Below, in pieces: positions 17,650-29,251 of a stretch of 64,000 bases of DNA. This stretch comes from Streptomyces sp. V4I2 (lineage in GTDB: Bacteria > Actinomycetota > Actinomycetes > Streptomycetales > Streptomycetaceae). The position numbers and the translations under genes were made by a program. The DNA lies in contig NZ_JAUSZM010000003.1 in the NCBI RefSeq assembly GCF_030817655.1, positions 2,604,001-2,668,000 on the forward strand, written 5' to 3'. A model generated the notes under the pieces. That model saw only the letters and a list, made by a program, of their open reading frames with translations. It was not told the origin of the DNA and made no database searches. Every line of letters begins with the position of its first letter. The stretch's first letter is position 1.

Positions 17650-17653
<4 letters not shown>
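16142..17653 (+). CDS. cobQ: Cobyric acid synthase CobQ/CbiP
   Basis: The 503-residue amidotransferase makes the four side-chain amidations at b, d, e and g of adenosylcobyrinic acid diamide. The N-terminal synthetase domain has the dethiobiotin-synthase-type P-loop [11 protein letters not shown] (about 9-19) and [12 protein letters not shown]. The C-terminal class I glutaminase domain has the nucleophile in [10 protein letters not shown] (about 338) and a histidine in [10 protein letters not shown] at 16142 overlaps the cobD stop codon; the much longer open frame upstream runs through cobD and is not coding. The next gene, cobN, is also coupled by ATGA. Confidence 0.96.
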
Positions 17654-21302
<3,649 letters not shown>

Positions 21303-21306
<4 letters not shown>

Positions 21307-23312
21307 GTACCCCGTTCCCGTTCACGGCCCTCGTCGGCCAGGACGACCTGCGCCTCGCGCTGCTGCTCAACGCCGTGTCCCCGGCGGTCGGCGGTGTGCT
21401 GGTGCGCGGCGAGAAGGGCACGGCCAAGTCGACGGCGGTGCGGGCACTTTCGGCGCTGCTGCCGGAGGTGTCCGTCGTCCCCGGCTGCCGTTTCTCGTGC
21501 GACCCCGTCAAGCCGGACGCACAGTGTCCGGACGGCCCGCACGAGCCGGGGGCGGGGGTCGGACGGCCCGCGCGCATGGTCGAGTTGCCGGTCGGCGCCT
21601 CCGAGGACCGGCTGGTGGGCGCGCTGGACATCGAGCGGGCGCTCTCGGAGGGCGTGAAGGCCTTCGAGCCCGGGCTGCTCGCGGACGCGCACCGCGGGAT
21701 CCTCTACGTCGACGAGGTCAACCTCCTCCACGACCACCTCGTCGACCTGCTCCTCGACGCGGCGGCGATGGGCGCGTCGTACGTCGAACGCGAGGGTGTC
21801 TCCGTGCGGCACGCGTCGAAGTTCCTGCTCGTCGGGACCATGAACCCCGAAGAGGGCGAGCTGCGGCCGCAGTTGCTCGACCGGTTCGGGCTGACCGTCG
21901 AGGTCGCGGCCTCGCGGGAGCCCGACCAGCGGGTGGAGGTCGTACGGCGGCGGCTCGCGTACGACGACGATCCCGCCGGCTTCGCTGCCCGGTGGGCGGA
22001 CGAGGAGAGCGCCGTACGGGCGCGGATCGTGGCGGCGCGCAATCTGCTGCCGTCGGTGCTGCTGGGCGACGGGGCGCTGCGGCAGATCGCGGCGACCTGT
22101 GCCGCCTTCGAGGTGGACGGTATGCGGGCCGACATCGTGATGGCGCGGACGGCGGTCGCGCTGGCGGCGTGGGCCGGGCGGACCGAGGTGCTCGCGGAGG
22201 ACGTCCGGCAAGCCGCGCTGCTCGCGCTGCCGCACCGCAGGCGCCGTAATCCCTTTGACGCTCCGGGACTTGACGAGGACAAGCTCGACGAGACCCTGGA
22301 GGAGTTCGGGGACGGGTCCGAGGAGGAGGACCCCGATCCGGATCCGGACGGGCCCGGTGGGGGTGGCGGACAGCCGCCGTCGGAGGACGGCCCCCAGACA
22401 GACGACTCCGGTGCACGACCCGAGGCCGGGGAGGACGGCGGCGAGCCGCAGGCCTCCGGTGGGGGCTCGGGTGAGCAGCAGCCGGCGCGGGCCTCGGAGC
22501 CCTTCCGTACCAAGGTGCTGAGCGTGCCCGGTCTCGGTGAGGGTGCCGCGGGACGGCGTTCGCGGGCGCGGACCGAGCACGGGCGGACGACGGGTGCCCG
22601 GCGGCCTCGCGGGGCGCTGACCAAACTGCACCTGGCGGCGACCGTGCAGGCGGCCGCGCCGCATCAGCGGGCCCGCGGACGGTCGGGACGCGGTCTCGTC
22701 GTACGGCGGGACGATCTTCGGCAGGCGACGCGGGAGGGGCGCGAGGGGAATCTCGTGCTCTTCGTGGTCGACGCGTCCGGGTCCATGGCCGCGCGGCAGC
22801 GGATGAGTGCGGTGAAGGGTGCCGTGCTGTCGCTGCTGCTCGATGCCTATCAGCGGCGGGACAAGGTGGGGCTGGTGACCTTCCGCGGGTCGGCCGCCGA
22901 GGTCGCGCTGCCTCCGACCTCGTCCGTGGACGCGGCGGCGGTGCGGTTGGAGTCGCTGCCCACCGGTGGGCGGACGCCGCTCGCGGCGGGCCTGCTGCGG
23001 GCGCACGAGGTGCTGCGGGTGGAGCGGCTGCGGGATCCCGCGCGGCGGGCGCTGGTCGTCGTCGTGACGGACGGGCGGGCCACGGGTGGGCCGGAGCCGG
23101 TCGCCCTCGCCGGGCGCGCGGCCCGGCTGTTCGCGGCCGACGGGGTCGCCTCCGTGGTCGTGGACTGCGAGTCGGGGCCCGTACGGCTGGGTCTTGCCGG
23201 GCAGCTCGCGGGTGAGCTGGGCGGTACGGCGGTGACGCTCGACGAGCTGCGGGCGGACTCGATCGCCGGGCTGGTCAGGGACGTGCAGGAGACTTCGAGG
23301 AGGGCCGCGTAA
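21303..23312 (+). CDS. Magnesium-chelatase-like ChlI/ChlD fusion, putative cobaltochelatase motor subunit
   Basis: The 669-residue protein joins an AAA+ domain (Walker A GEKGTAKST about 34-42, Walker B ILYVDEVNLL, arginine-finger region LLDRFGL) to a C-terminal VWA domain with MIDAS motif DASGSM. The joint is a long acidic, glycine/proline-rich linker (about 345-430). In this position it replaces CobS and CobT as the ATPase partner of CobN. GTG at 21303 overlaps the cobN stop (GTGA), and TAATG links it to cobO. An MgCh-type fusion paired with CobN is usual in actinobacteria; assignment to cobalt rather than magnesium is from context. Confidence 0.92.
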
Positions 23313-23911
23313 TGCCGCAGGGACAGCCGAGTGTCGTGCCGGAGGATGGCCTGACGACCCGTCAGCGTCGTAATCGGCCTCTTGTCGTCGTGCACACAGG
23401 GATCGGGAAGGGCAAGTCAACGGCCGCGTTCGGGCTCGCTCTGCGGGGCTGGAACCAGGGGTGGCCGATCGGGGTGTTCCAGTTCGTCAAGTCGGCGAAG
23501 TGGAAGGTCGGCGAGGAGAACGCGCTGCGGGTGCTGGGGGCGAGCGGTGAAGGCGGGTCCGTCGACTGGCACAAGATGGGCGAGGGGTGGTCCTGGGTTC
23601 AGCGGGACTCCCAGATGGACAACGAGGAGAAGGCCCGGGAGGGCTGGGAGCAGGTCAAGCGGGATCTGGCGGCCGAGACCTACAAGCTGTACGTGCTCGA
23701 CGAGTTCGCCTACCCCATGCACTGGGGGTGGATCGATGTCGATGAGGTCGTCGCCGTGCTGCGGGACCGGCCCGGCACCCAGCATGTCGTGATCACCGGG
23801 CGCAACGCTCCCGAGAAGCTCGTCGAGTTCGCCGATCTTGTTACTGACATGTCCAAGATCAAGCACCCGATGGACGCCGGGCAGAAGGGGCAGAGGGGCA
23901 TCGAGTGGTGA
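23312..23911 (+). CDS. cobO: Cob(I)yrinic acid a,c-diamide adenosyltransferase CobO
   Basis: The 199-residue protein is of the CobA/CobO type, which transfers the adenosyl group of ATP to cobalt(I) corrinoids. It shows the P-loop GIGKGKSTAAFGLALR (about 30-45), the FQFVKSAKWKVGEE segment and the LDEFAYPMHWGWI Walker-B-like region. It is coupled to the preceding chelatase gene by TAATG and to cobB by a short overlap. Confidence 0.96.
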   Translation: MPQGQPSVVPEDGLTTRQRRNRPLVVVHTGIGKGKSTAAFGLALRGWNQGWPIGVFQFVKSAKWKVGEENALRVLGASGEGGSVDWHKMGEGWSWVQRDSQMDNEEKAREGWEQVKRDLAAETYKLYVLDEFAYPMHWGWIDVDEVVAVLRDRPGTQHVVITGRNAPEKLVEFADLVTDMSKIKHPMDAGQKGQRGIEW

Positions 23912-25350
23912 CTTCCTCCGTCCCACGGCTGGTCATCGCCGCGCCCTCCTCGGGCAGCGGCAAGACCACCGTCGCCACGGGGCTGATGGCCGCGTTCGCC
24001 GCGCGGGGGCTTGCCGTGTCCCCGCACAAGGTCGGGCCGGACTACATCGACCCCGGGTATCACGCGCTCGCCACCGGGCGGGTGGGGCGGAATCTCGACG
24101 CGTATCTGTGCGGGCCGGAGTTGGTCGGGCCGTTGTTCCTGCATGGGGCGCGCGGGTGTGACATCGCCGTCGTCGAGGGTGTGATGGGGCTGTACGACGG
24201 GGCCGCCGGGGAGGGTGAGCTCGCGTCCACCGCTCATGTGGCGAAGTTGCTGCGGGCGCCGGTGGTGCTGGTCGTCGACGCCTCGTCGCAGTCCCGGTCG
24301 GTGGCGGCGTTGGTGCACGGGTTCGCGTCGTGGGATCCGGAGGTTCGGGTCGGGGGCGTGATTCTCAACAAGGTCGGGTCGGATCGGCACGAGGCGTTGT
24401 TGCGGGAGGCGTTGGAGTCGGCGGGGGTGCCGGTGCTGGGGGTGTTGCGGCGGGTGGATCAGGTGTCCACGCCGTCGCGGCATTTGGGGTTGGTGCCGGT
24501 TGCCGAGCGGCGGGGGGCGGCGGTCGAGGCCGTTGCCGCGATGGCGGAGCAGGTTCGGGTCGGGTGTGACCTGGAGGCGTTGGGTGCGCTGGCGCGGAGT
24601 GCCGGTGCGTTGTCGTGTGCGGCTTGGGATGCGGCTGAGGTTTTGGGTTCCTCGCCCCCTCCGCCCCTTCCCGTCCCGTCCCTGGGGGCTGCCGCCCCCA
24701 GACCCCCGCTTCGGCCCGAAGGGCCTCGTCCTCAAGCGCCGGACGGGCTGAAGCGCGTTGCCGTGGCCGGTGGGGCCGCGTTCACGTTCTCTTATGCGGA
24801 GCACTCCGAGCTGCTCTCCGCTGCCGGAGCGGAGGTGGTTGTCTTCGATCCGCTGCGTGACGAGCAACTGCCCGACGGGACCGAAGGATTGGTCATCGGT
24901 GGCGGGTTTCCCGAGGTGTACGCCTCCGAGCTGTCCGCCAACGAGCGGCTGCGCAAGGCCGTTGGCGAACTCGCCCTCAGTGGGGCTCCGGTCGCCGCCG
25001 AGTGTGCCGGGCTGCTCTATCTCTGTCGTGAGCTCGACGGGCAGCCCATGTGCGGGGTGCTCGATGCCACCGCACGGATGGGCGAGCGGCTCACCCTCGG
25101 CTATCGGGACGCCGTGGCCCTCAGTGACAGCGTGCTTGCCGTCGCGGGGACGCGGATGCGGGGGCACGAGTTTCATCGGACGGTCGTGGAGCCGGGGGCG
25201 GGGGGTGCTCCCGCCTGGGGGGTGCGGGCTCCGGAGCGGCGGGTCGAAGGTTTTGTGGAGCGCGGTGTGCACGCGAGTTATCTGCACACGCACTGGGCGT
25301 CCGAGCCCGGTGTGGCCCGTCGGTTCGTGGAGAGGTGCCGGACGTCATGA
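23908..25350 (+). CDS. cobB: Hydrogenobyrinic acid a,c-diamide synthase CobB/CbiA, with a repeat-derived linker
   Basis: This two-domain amidotransferase of about 480 residues amidates the a and c side chains. The P-loop APSSGSGKTT lies near residue 10, and the class I glutaminase cysteine is in AAECAGLLYL (about 366). GTG at 23908 overlaps the cobO stop as GTGA; GTG at 23905 is also possible. Residues about 243-282 are a low-complexity proline-rich stretch (PPPPLPVPSLGAAAP and following) encoded by a 120-bp dispersed Streptomyces repeat, also found at 55063-55178. The repeat keeps the frame and falls in the linker between synthetase and glutaminase domains, so the enzyme is probably active. 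The stop overlaps cobI. Confidence 0.94.
   Translation: MTSSVPRLVIAAPSSGSGKTTVATGLMAAFAARGLAVSPHKVGPDYIDPGYHALATGRVGRNLDAYLCGPELVGPLFLHGARGCDIAVVEGVMGLYDGAAGEGELASTAHVAKLLRAPVVLVVDASSQSRSVAALVHGFASWDPEVRVGGVILNKVGSDRHEALLREALESAGVPVLGVLRRVDQVSTPSRHLGLVPVAERRGAAVEAVAAMAEQVRVGCDLEALGALARSAGALSCAAWDAAEVLGSSPPPPLPVPSLGAAAPRPPLRPEGPRPQAPDGLKRVAVAGGAAFTFSYAEHSELLSAAGAEVVVFDPLRDEQLPDGTEGLVIGGGFPEVYASELSANERLRKAVGELALSGAPVAAECAGLLYLCRELDGQPMCGVLDATARMGERLTLGYRDAVALSDSVLAVAGTRMRGHEFHRTVVEPGAGGAPAWGVRAPERRVEGFVERGVHASYLHTHWASEPGVARRFVERCRTS
24633..24752 (+). repeat. Dispersed Streptomyces repeat (copy A), inside cobB
   Basis: It runs from GGCTGAGGTT to GACGGGCTGAA and contains the hairpin CTGGGGGC / GCCCCCAG (24682-24701). 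It is nearly identical along its whole length to the intergenic copy at 55063-55178. Being 120 bp long, it is divisible by three and leaves cobB in frame. Confidence 0.9.
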
Positions 25351-26096
25351 GCAGCAGGCTGATCGGAGTCGGGGTAGGGCCCGGGGATCCGGAGCTGGTG
25401 ACCGTCAAGGGCGTCAATGCTCTGCGGGCCGCCGAGGTCGTCGTCGTACCCGTCATGGCTGCGTCTGATGGAAAAGATGGCGGTGAGCGGGGGCGCGCCG
25501 AAGCGACCGTGCTGCACTACGTGCCCGAGGAGAAGGTCGTACGGGTCGTGTTCGCGCTCAACGAGCGCAGTGACCGCACGCGGCGGGAAGCCGCCTGGGA
25601 CGCGGCCGGGGAGCGGGTTGTGCGGTTGCTGGCGGACCATGGCTCCGTGGCGTTCGCGACCATCGGCGACCCGAACGTGTACTCCACCTTCACCTATCTC
25701 GCGCAGACCATCGGCGAGCTGGTGCCGGGCGTCGTCGTGGAGACCGTGCCCGGGATCACCGCCATGCAGGACCTCGCGGCGCGGTCGGGAGCGGTTCTCA
25801 CCGAGGGCACCGAGCCGCTGACGCTCGTGCCGGTCACCGCCGGGGCCGCCGTGCTCAAGGACGCGTTGAACGGGCCCGGGACCGTCGTCGCCTACAAGTT
25901 CGGGCGGCAGGCGCGGGAGGTGGCCGAGGCGTTGCGGGAGAGCGGGCGGATCGGCGACGCCGTGTGGGGGTCGGCGCTCGGGCTGCCGGAGGAGTCCATC
26001 CGGCCCGCCGCCGAACTGGACGGAGAGCCCCTGCCCTATCTCTCGACGCTCATCGCGCCCGCGCGGCGCGAGGGCGGGCGGGGCGGCAAGCTGTGA
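25347..26096 (+). CDS. cobI: Precorrin-2 C20-methyltransferase CobI/CbiL
   Basis: The 249-residue SAM-dependent tetrapyrrole methylase starts with the family signature LIGVGVGPGDPELVTVKG and carries FATIGDPNVYSTFTY and VVETVPGITAMQDLAAR, which fit the C20 enzyme. It converts precorrin-2 to precorrin-3A. ATG at 25347 overlaps the cobB stop as ATGA. It is the last plus-strand gene before the oppositely oriented ZIP transporter; a small stem, CCACAG/CTGTGG at 26101-26119, lies between their ends. Confidence 0.93.
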   Translation: MSSRLIGVGVGPGDPELVTVKGVNALRAAEVVVVPVMAASDGKDGGERGRAEATVLHYVPEEKVVRVVFALNERSDRTRREAAWDAAGERVVRLLADHGSVAFATIGDPNVYSTFTYLAQTIGELVPGVVVETVPGITAMQDLAARSGAVLTEGTEPLTLVPVTAGAAVLKDALNGPGTVVAYKFGRQAREVAEALRESGRIGDAVWGSALGLPEESIRPAAELDGEPLPYLSTLIAPARREGGRGGKL

Positions 26097-26122
26097 CGCC
26101 CCACAGAGCATCGCTGTGGACA

Positions 26123-26887
26123 TCACTCGGCGATGCCCACCACCAGCCAGATGAACGCCGCGCCCGCGATCGTGCACAGCACGGTCGAGCGGGCGGGGTG
26201 TTCGTGGTGGGCCTCGGGCAGGATCTCGGCCGCCGCGAGATAGAGGAGCGCGCCGCCGAAGAGGCCGAGGTAGCCGCCGAGCAGGGGCTCCGGGATGGTG
26301 AACAGGAGTGTGGAGGCGGCGCCCAGCACGGGGGCGGCGGCGTCCGCGAACAGCATGGCGAGGGCTTTGCGGCGGGCGTTCCCGTACAGGCTCGTGATCG
26401 TGTACGTGTTGAAGCCGTCCGCGAAGTCGTGGGCGACGACGGCCAGCGCGACCGCCGTGCCCATGCCGCCGCCCACCTGGAAGGCCGCGCCGATCGCCAC
26501 GCCGTCCATGGCGCTGTGGCCGACCATCGCGGCCGCGGCCGTGAGGCCCACCTCGGGAGCGCGGCCGTCGGTCTCCTCGGCGCCGTGCGCGGCCTGCCGT
26601 ACGGCCAGCAGACGTTCCACCAGATGGGCCAGCAGGAACCCGGCCACGAAGAGCAGGAGCGCGGCCGGTACGCCGAAGATCTCGGTGCCCGCCGCGTCCA
26701 GCGCCTCCGGCAGCAGGTCCAGGCCGACCACGCCCAGCATCAGGCCGCCGGCCAGGCCCAGGACGAGATGGCGGCGGTCGGTCACGCGCAGTGCCGTCCA
26801 GCCGCCGGCCAGCGTCATCAGGAACGCGCCGAGCGCGACAAGCACCGCCATCTGCCCTTGGTATCCGATCAGACCCCGGTCGCGCAC
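26123..26887 (-). CDS. ZIP family metal transporter
   Basis: The 254-residue membrane protein has about eight hydrophobic segments and the two ZIP metal-site helices HSAMDGVAIGAAF and VAHDFADGFNTYTI. A short histidine-containing EAHHEH segment lies before the last helices. ZIP proteins import divalent metal ions into the cytosol, classically zinc or iron. Placement inside a cobalamin cluster suggests cobalt, but this is inference. It is oriented against the cob genes and splits them into two runs. The GTG at 26887 and the ATG at 26851 are both possible starts, and neither has a strong ribosome site. Confidence 0.88.
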   Translation of the reverse strand: MRDRGLIGYQGQMAVLVALGAFLMTLAGGWTALRVTDRRHLVLGLAGGLMLGVVGLDLLPEALDAAGTEIFGVPAALLLFVAGFLLAHLVERLLAVRQAAHGAEETDGRAPEVGLTAAAAMVGHSAMDGVAIGAAFQVGGGMGTAVALAVVAHDFADGFNTYTITSLYGNARRKALAMLFADAAAPVLGAASTLLFTIPEPLLGGYLGLFGGALLYLAAAEILPEAHHEHPARSTVLCTIAGAAFIWLVVGIAE

Positions 26888-26921
26888 ATCCGACGTCGGC
26901 GACCGCAGTACTCGTAATGCC

Positions 26922-26963
26922 CTGAATGCTTTGAATGCTTTGAATGATCCGAATTTGAATGCT
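26922..26963. repeat. 9-bp direct repeats in the ZIP-cobM divergent promoter region
   Basis: Four copies of a TTGAATGCT-like 9-mer occur: 26922-26930, 26931-26939, 26940-26948 and 26955-26963. The block is strikingly AT-rich compared with the surroundings and lies between the divergent ZIP and cobM starts. It may be a regulator-binding array or a promoter; no known box was matched. Confidence 0.65.
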
Positions 26964-26991
26964 GTGCAGAGAAGAGAGAGGACCTGTTCCC

Positions 26992-27810
26992 ATGGCCGAA
27001 GCCCCCACCGGCAAGGTGACCTTCGTCGGTGCCGGGCCCGGCGCCGCCGATCTGCTGACGTTCCGGGCCGCGCGTGCCATCGCCGAGGCCGACGTCGTGA
27101 TCTGGGCGGCCAGCCTGGTGCAGGCGGAGGTCCTCGAGCACGCGCGTGAGGGCGCGGAGATCCTCGACTCGGCGACGATGTCCCTGGAGGACGTGGTGGC
27201 CGTGTACGAGCGGGCGTCGGCGCAGGGCCTGCGCGTGGCCCGTATCCACTCCGGCGACCCGGCCCTGTGGGGCGGTACGCAGGAGCAGCTGGACCGGTGT
27301 GCCCGGATCGGCATCGACACCGAGGTGGTCCCGGGTGTCTCCGCCTTCTCCGCCGTCGCCGCGCTCGCGCAGCGCGAGCTGACCATCCCCGAGGTCGCGC
27401 AGTCCGTGGTGCTCACCCGGCTCGGCGGCGGCAAGACGCCGATGCCGCCCGGGGAGGAGGTGCGGGAGTTCGCCAAGCACGGCACGACCATGGCGATCTT
27501 CCTGTCGGCGGCCCGCAGCGGGCAGTTGGTGCGGGAGCTGCTGGAGGGCGGATATCCGACCTCCACTCCGGTCGTGGTGGCGTACCAGGCGACCTGGCCG
27601 GAGGAGCTGATCGTGCGGTGCACGATCGAGACGCTGGAGGAGACAGTCAAGGAGCACAAGCTCTGGAAGCACACGCTCTTCCTCGTCGGCCCGGCCCTCG
27701 GCGCCGAGGGCACCCGCTCGCACCTCTACCACCCCGGCCACTTCCACGGTTACCGCAAGGCCGACCCGGAGGCGCGCAGGGCGCTGCGGGCACGGGGTGC
27801 GAGCACGTGA
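26992..27810 (+). CDS. cobM: Precorrin-4 C11-methyltransferase CobM/CbiF
   Basis: The 272-residue tetrapyrrole methylase has VTFVGAGPGAADLLTFRA at the start, RIHSGDPALWGGTQEQ (substrate/SAM loop) and VVPGVSAFSAVAA. It methylates C11 of precorrin-4. The ATG at 26992 is preceded by GAGAGG. It opens the second run of cobalamin genes and overlaps cobL by GTGA. Confidence 0.94.
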   Translation: MAEAPTGKVTFVGAGPGAADLLTFRAARAIAEADVVIWAASLVQAEVLEHAREGAEILDSATMSLEDVVAVYERASAQGLRVARIHSGDPALWGGTQEQLDRCARIGIDTEVVPGVSAFSAVAALAQRELTIPEVAQSVVLTRLGGGKTPMPPGEEVREFAKHGTTMAIFLSAARSGQLVRELLEGGYPTSTPVVVAYQATWPEELIVRCTIETLEETVKEHKLWKHTLFLVGPALGAEGTRSHLYHPGHFHGYRKADPEARRALRARGAST

Positions 27811-29051
27811 ACCGCCTGATCACGGTTGTCGGTACGGGGACGGGGGCGCCGGTTCCGGTCGAGGTGCTGACCGGGGCGCGGCTCGTCGTGGGCGGCCGGC
27901 GGCATCTGGCCGCCGCGCCGGTTCCGGCGGACGCCGAGCAGGTGGTCCTCGGTGCGCTGGCGCCGGCGCTGGACGTCATCGAGCGGCACGTGGAGAAGCG
28001 GAACCCCGTCGTCGTGCTGGCCTCCGGGGATCCCGGGTTCTTCGGGATCGTGCGGGTGCTGGCCGAGCGGTTCGGGGTGGAGGCGCTCGATGTGCGGCCG
28101 GGGGTCTCGTCCGTGGCCGCCGCCTTCTCGCGGGTCGGGCTGCCGTGGGACGACGCGGTCGTGGTCAGCGCGCACGGGCGTGATCTGCGTACGGCGGTGA
28201 ACGTGTGCCGGGCGCGGCCCAAGGTCGCCGTGCTGACCGGGCCGGGGGCCGGGCCGGCGGAACTCGGCGCCGCCCTCCGGGCCGACGCGCGGGTCCTGGT
28301 CGTCGCCTCCGCGCTGGGTTCCCCTCAGGAGCGTCTGGAGCGGGTGACACCGGCCGAGGCCGCCGCCCGCGACTGGGGTACGGCGGTCAGCGTGGTGCTG
28401 TGCCTGGACGAGTCACGGGCGCTCGGTGCCGTGCGCACGGTCGCCGGACCGCCCGCCGGGCCCGCCCGATGGGCCCTGGACGAGGGCGAGTTCACGCACC
28501 GGGACTCGATGATCACCAAGTTCGAGGTACGCGCGCTGGCGCTGGCCCGGCTCGGTCCGCGCCTCGGTGACCTGGTGTGGGACATCGGCGCGGGCTCCGG
28601 TTCGGTCGCCGTGGAGTGCGCGCGGTTCGGCGCCGCCGTCACCGCGGTCGAGAAGACTCTGGACGGGGTCGGGCGGATCCGAGCGAACGCGGCCGCGCAC
28701 GGGGTCGACGTACGGGTCGTGCACGGGGCGGCGCCGACCGTGCTGTCCGACCTGGACGATCCCGACGCCGTGTTCGTCGGCGGCGGGGGGCGCGAACTGC
28801 CCGCCGTCGTCACGGCGTGCGCGCGGCGGGCGCGGCGGACGGTCGTCGTCGCGATGGCCGCGCTCGACCGGGTACCGGCCGCGCGTGCGGCGCTCACCGG
28901 CGCCGGGTTCGACTGCGACGGGGTGCTGCTGCAGTCGTCGCGGCTCGCGCCGCTGCCCGGGGACGTGACCCGGCTGGCGGCGACCAATCCGGTTTTCCTG
29001 CTGTGGGGCGTTCGGCCCCAGGCATTTGAAAGTGAAGGAGTTGCTCATTGA
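27807..29051 (+). CDS. cobL: Precorrin-6Y C5,15-methyltransferase (decarboxylating) CobL
   Basis: The 414-residue fusion has a CbiE-type methylase in the N-terminal half (LITVVGTGTGAPVPVEV, ASGDPGFFGIVR, DVRPGVSSVAAAFSRVG) and a CbiT-type Rossmann methyltransferase in the C-terminal half (DSMITKFEVRALALARL, VWDIGAGSGSVAVE near 257). It methylates C5 and C15 and removes the acetate carboxyl at C12. GTG at 27807 overlaps the cobM stop. Unlike the other junctions, it is separated from the next cob gene by 196 bp, and a hairpin begins at its stop codon. Confidence 0.95.
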   Translation: MNRLITVVGTGTGAPVPVEVLTGARLVVGGRRHLAAAPVPADAEQVVLGALAPALDVIERHVEKRNPVVVLASGDPGFFGIVRVLAERFGVEALDVRPGVSSVAAAFSRVGLPWDDAVVVSAHGRDLRTAVNVCRARPKVAVLTGPGAGPAELGAALRADARVLVVASALGSPQERLERVTPAEAAARDWGTAVSVVLCLDESRALGAVRTVAGPPAGPARWALDEGEFTHRDSMITKFEVRALALARLGPRLGDLVWDIGAGSGSVAVECARFGAAVTAVEKTLDGVGRIRANAAAHGVDVRVVHGAAPTVLSDLDDPDAVFVGGGGRELPAVVTACARRARRTVVVAMAALDRVPAARAALTGAGFDCDGVLLQSSRLAPLPGDVTRLAATNPVFLLWGVRPQAFESEGVAH

Positions 29052-29080
29052 ATCCTCTCCCACGCAAGCGGGGGAGATTC
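29050..29080 (+). repeat. Imperfect hairpin at the cobL stop, possible mobile-element end remnant
   Basis: The arms GAATCCTCTCCCACGC and GCGGGGGAGATTC pair with small bulges around a tiny loop. Its form recalls the short subterminal hairpins at the ends of IS200/IS605-type elements, but no transposase or TnpB gene is present. It could also be a simple terminator or attenuator for cobL. Confidence 0.4.
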
Positions 29081-29185
29081 CTGGCTCTCGCTGCTCGTCA
29101 GCCCAGCGGGCCGTCGAGTCTGATGCGATCAGCACCAGCCGGGTTGAAACCAGCCCGGATTATTGAGTTTTCGGAGGTTACTGCT

Positions 29186-29251
29186 GTGCTGGCTTGGTTC
29201 TCGCTCAGCAATTCGCGCCCCTACCAGCCATCGTTCGGGGGTACCCGATGA
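29186..29251 (+). CDS. Possible 21-residue ORF coupled to the cbiG/cobJ fusion
   Basis: GTG at 29186 follows a CGGAGG site at 29172-29177 with 8-base spacing, the best ribosome site in this gap. The peptide is VLAWFSLSNSRPYQPSFGGTR, and its stop TGA overlaps the ATG of the next gene as ATGA. It may be a translational coupler for the downstream gene or the truncated tail of something lost. No family was recognised. Confidence 0.4.
   Translation: MLAWFSLSNSRPYQPSFGGTR

Noticed and set aside
24633..24752. Frameshift or pseudogene in cobB
   Set aside because: The repeat insertion is 120 bp, the frame is kept, and both domains retain their active-site motifs.
29050..29247. Complete IS200/IS605 element
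   Set aside because: Only one imperfect hairpin and no tnpA or tnpB coding sequence; at most a remnant.
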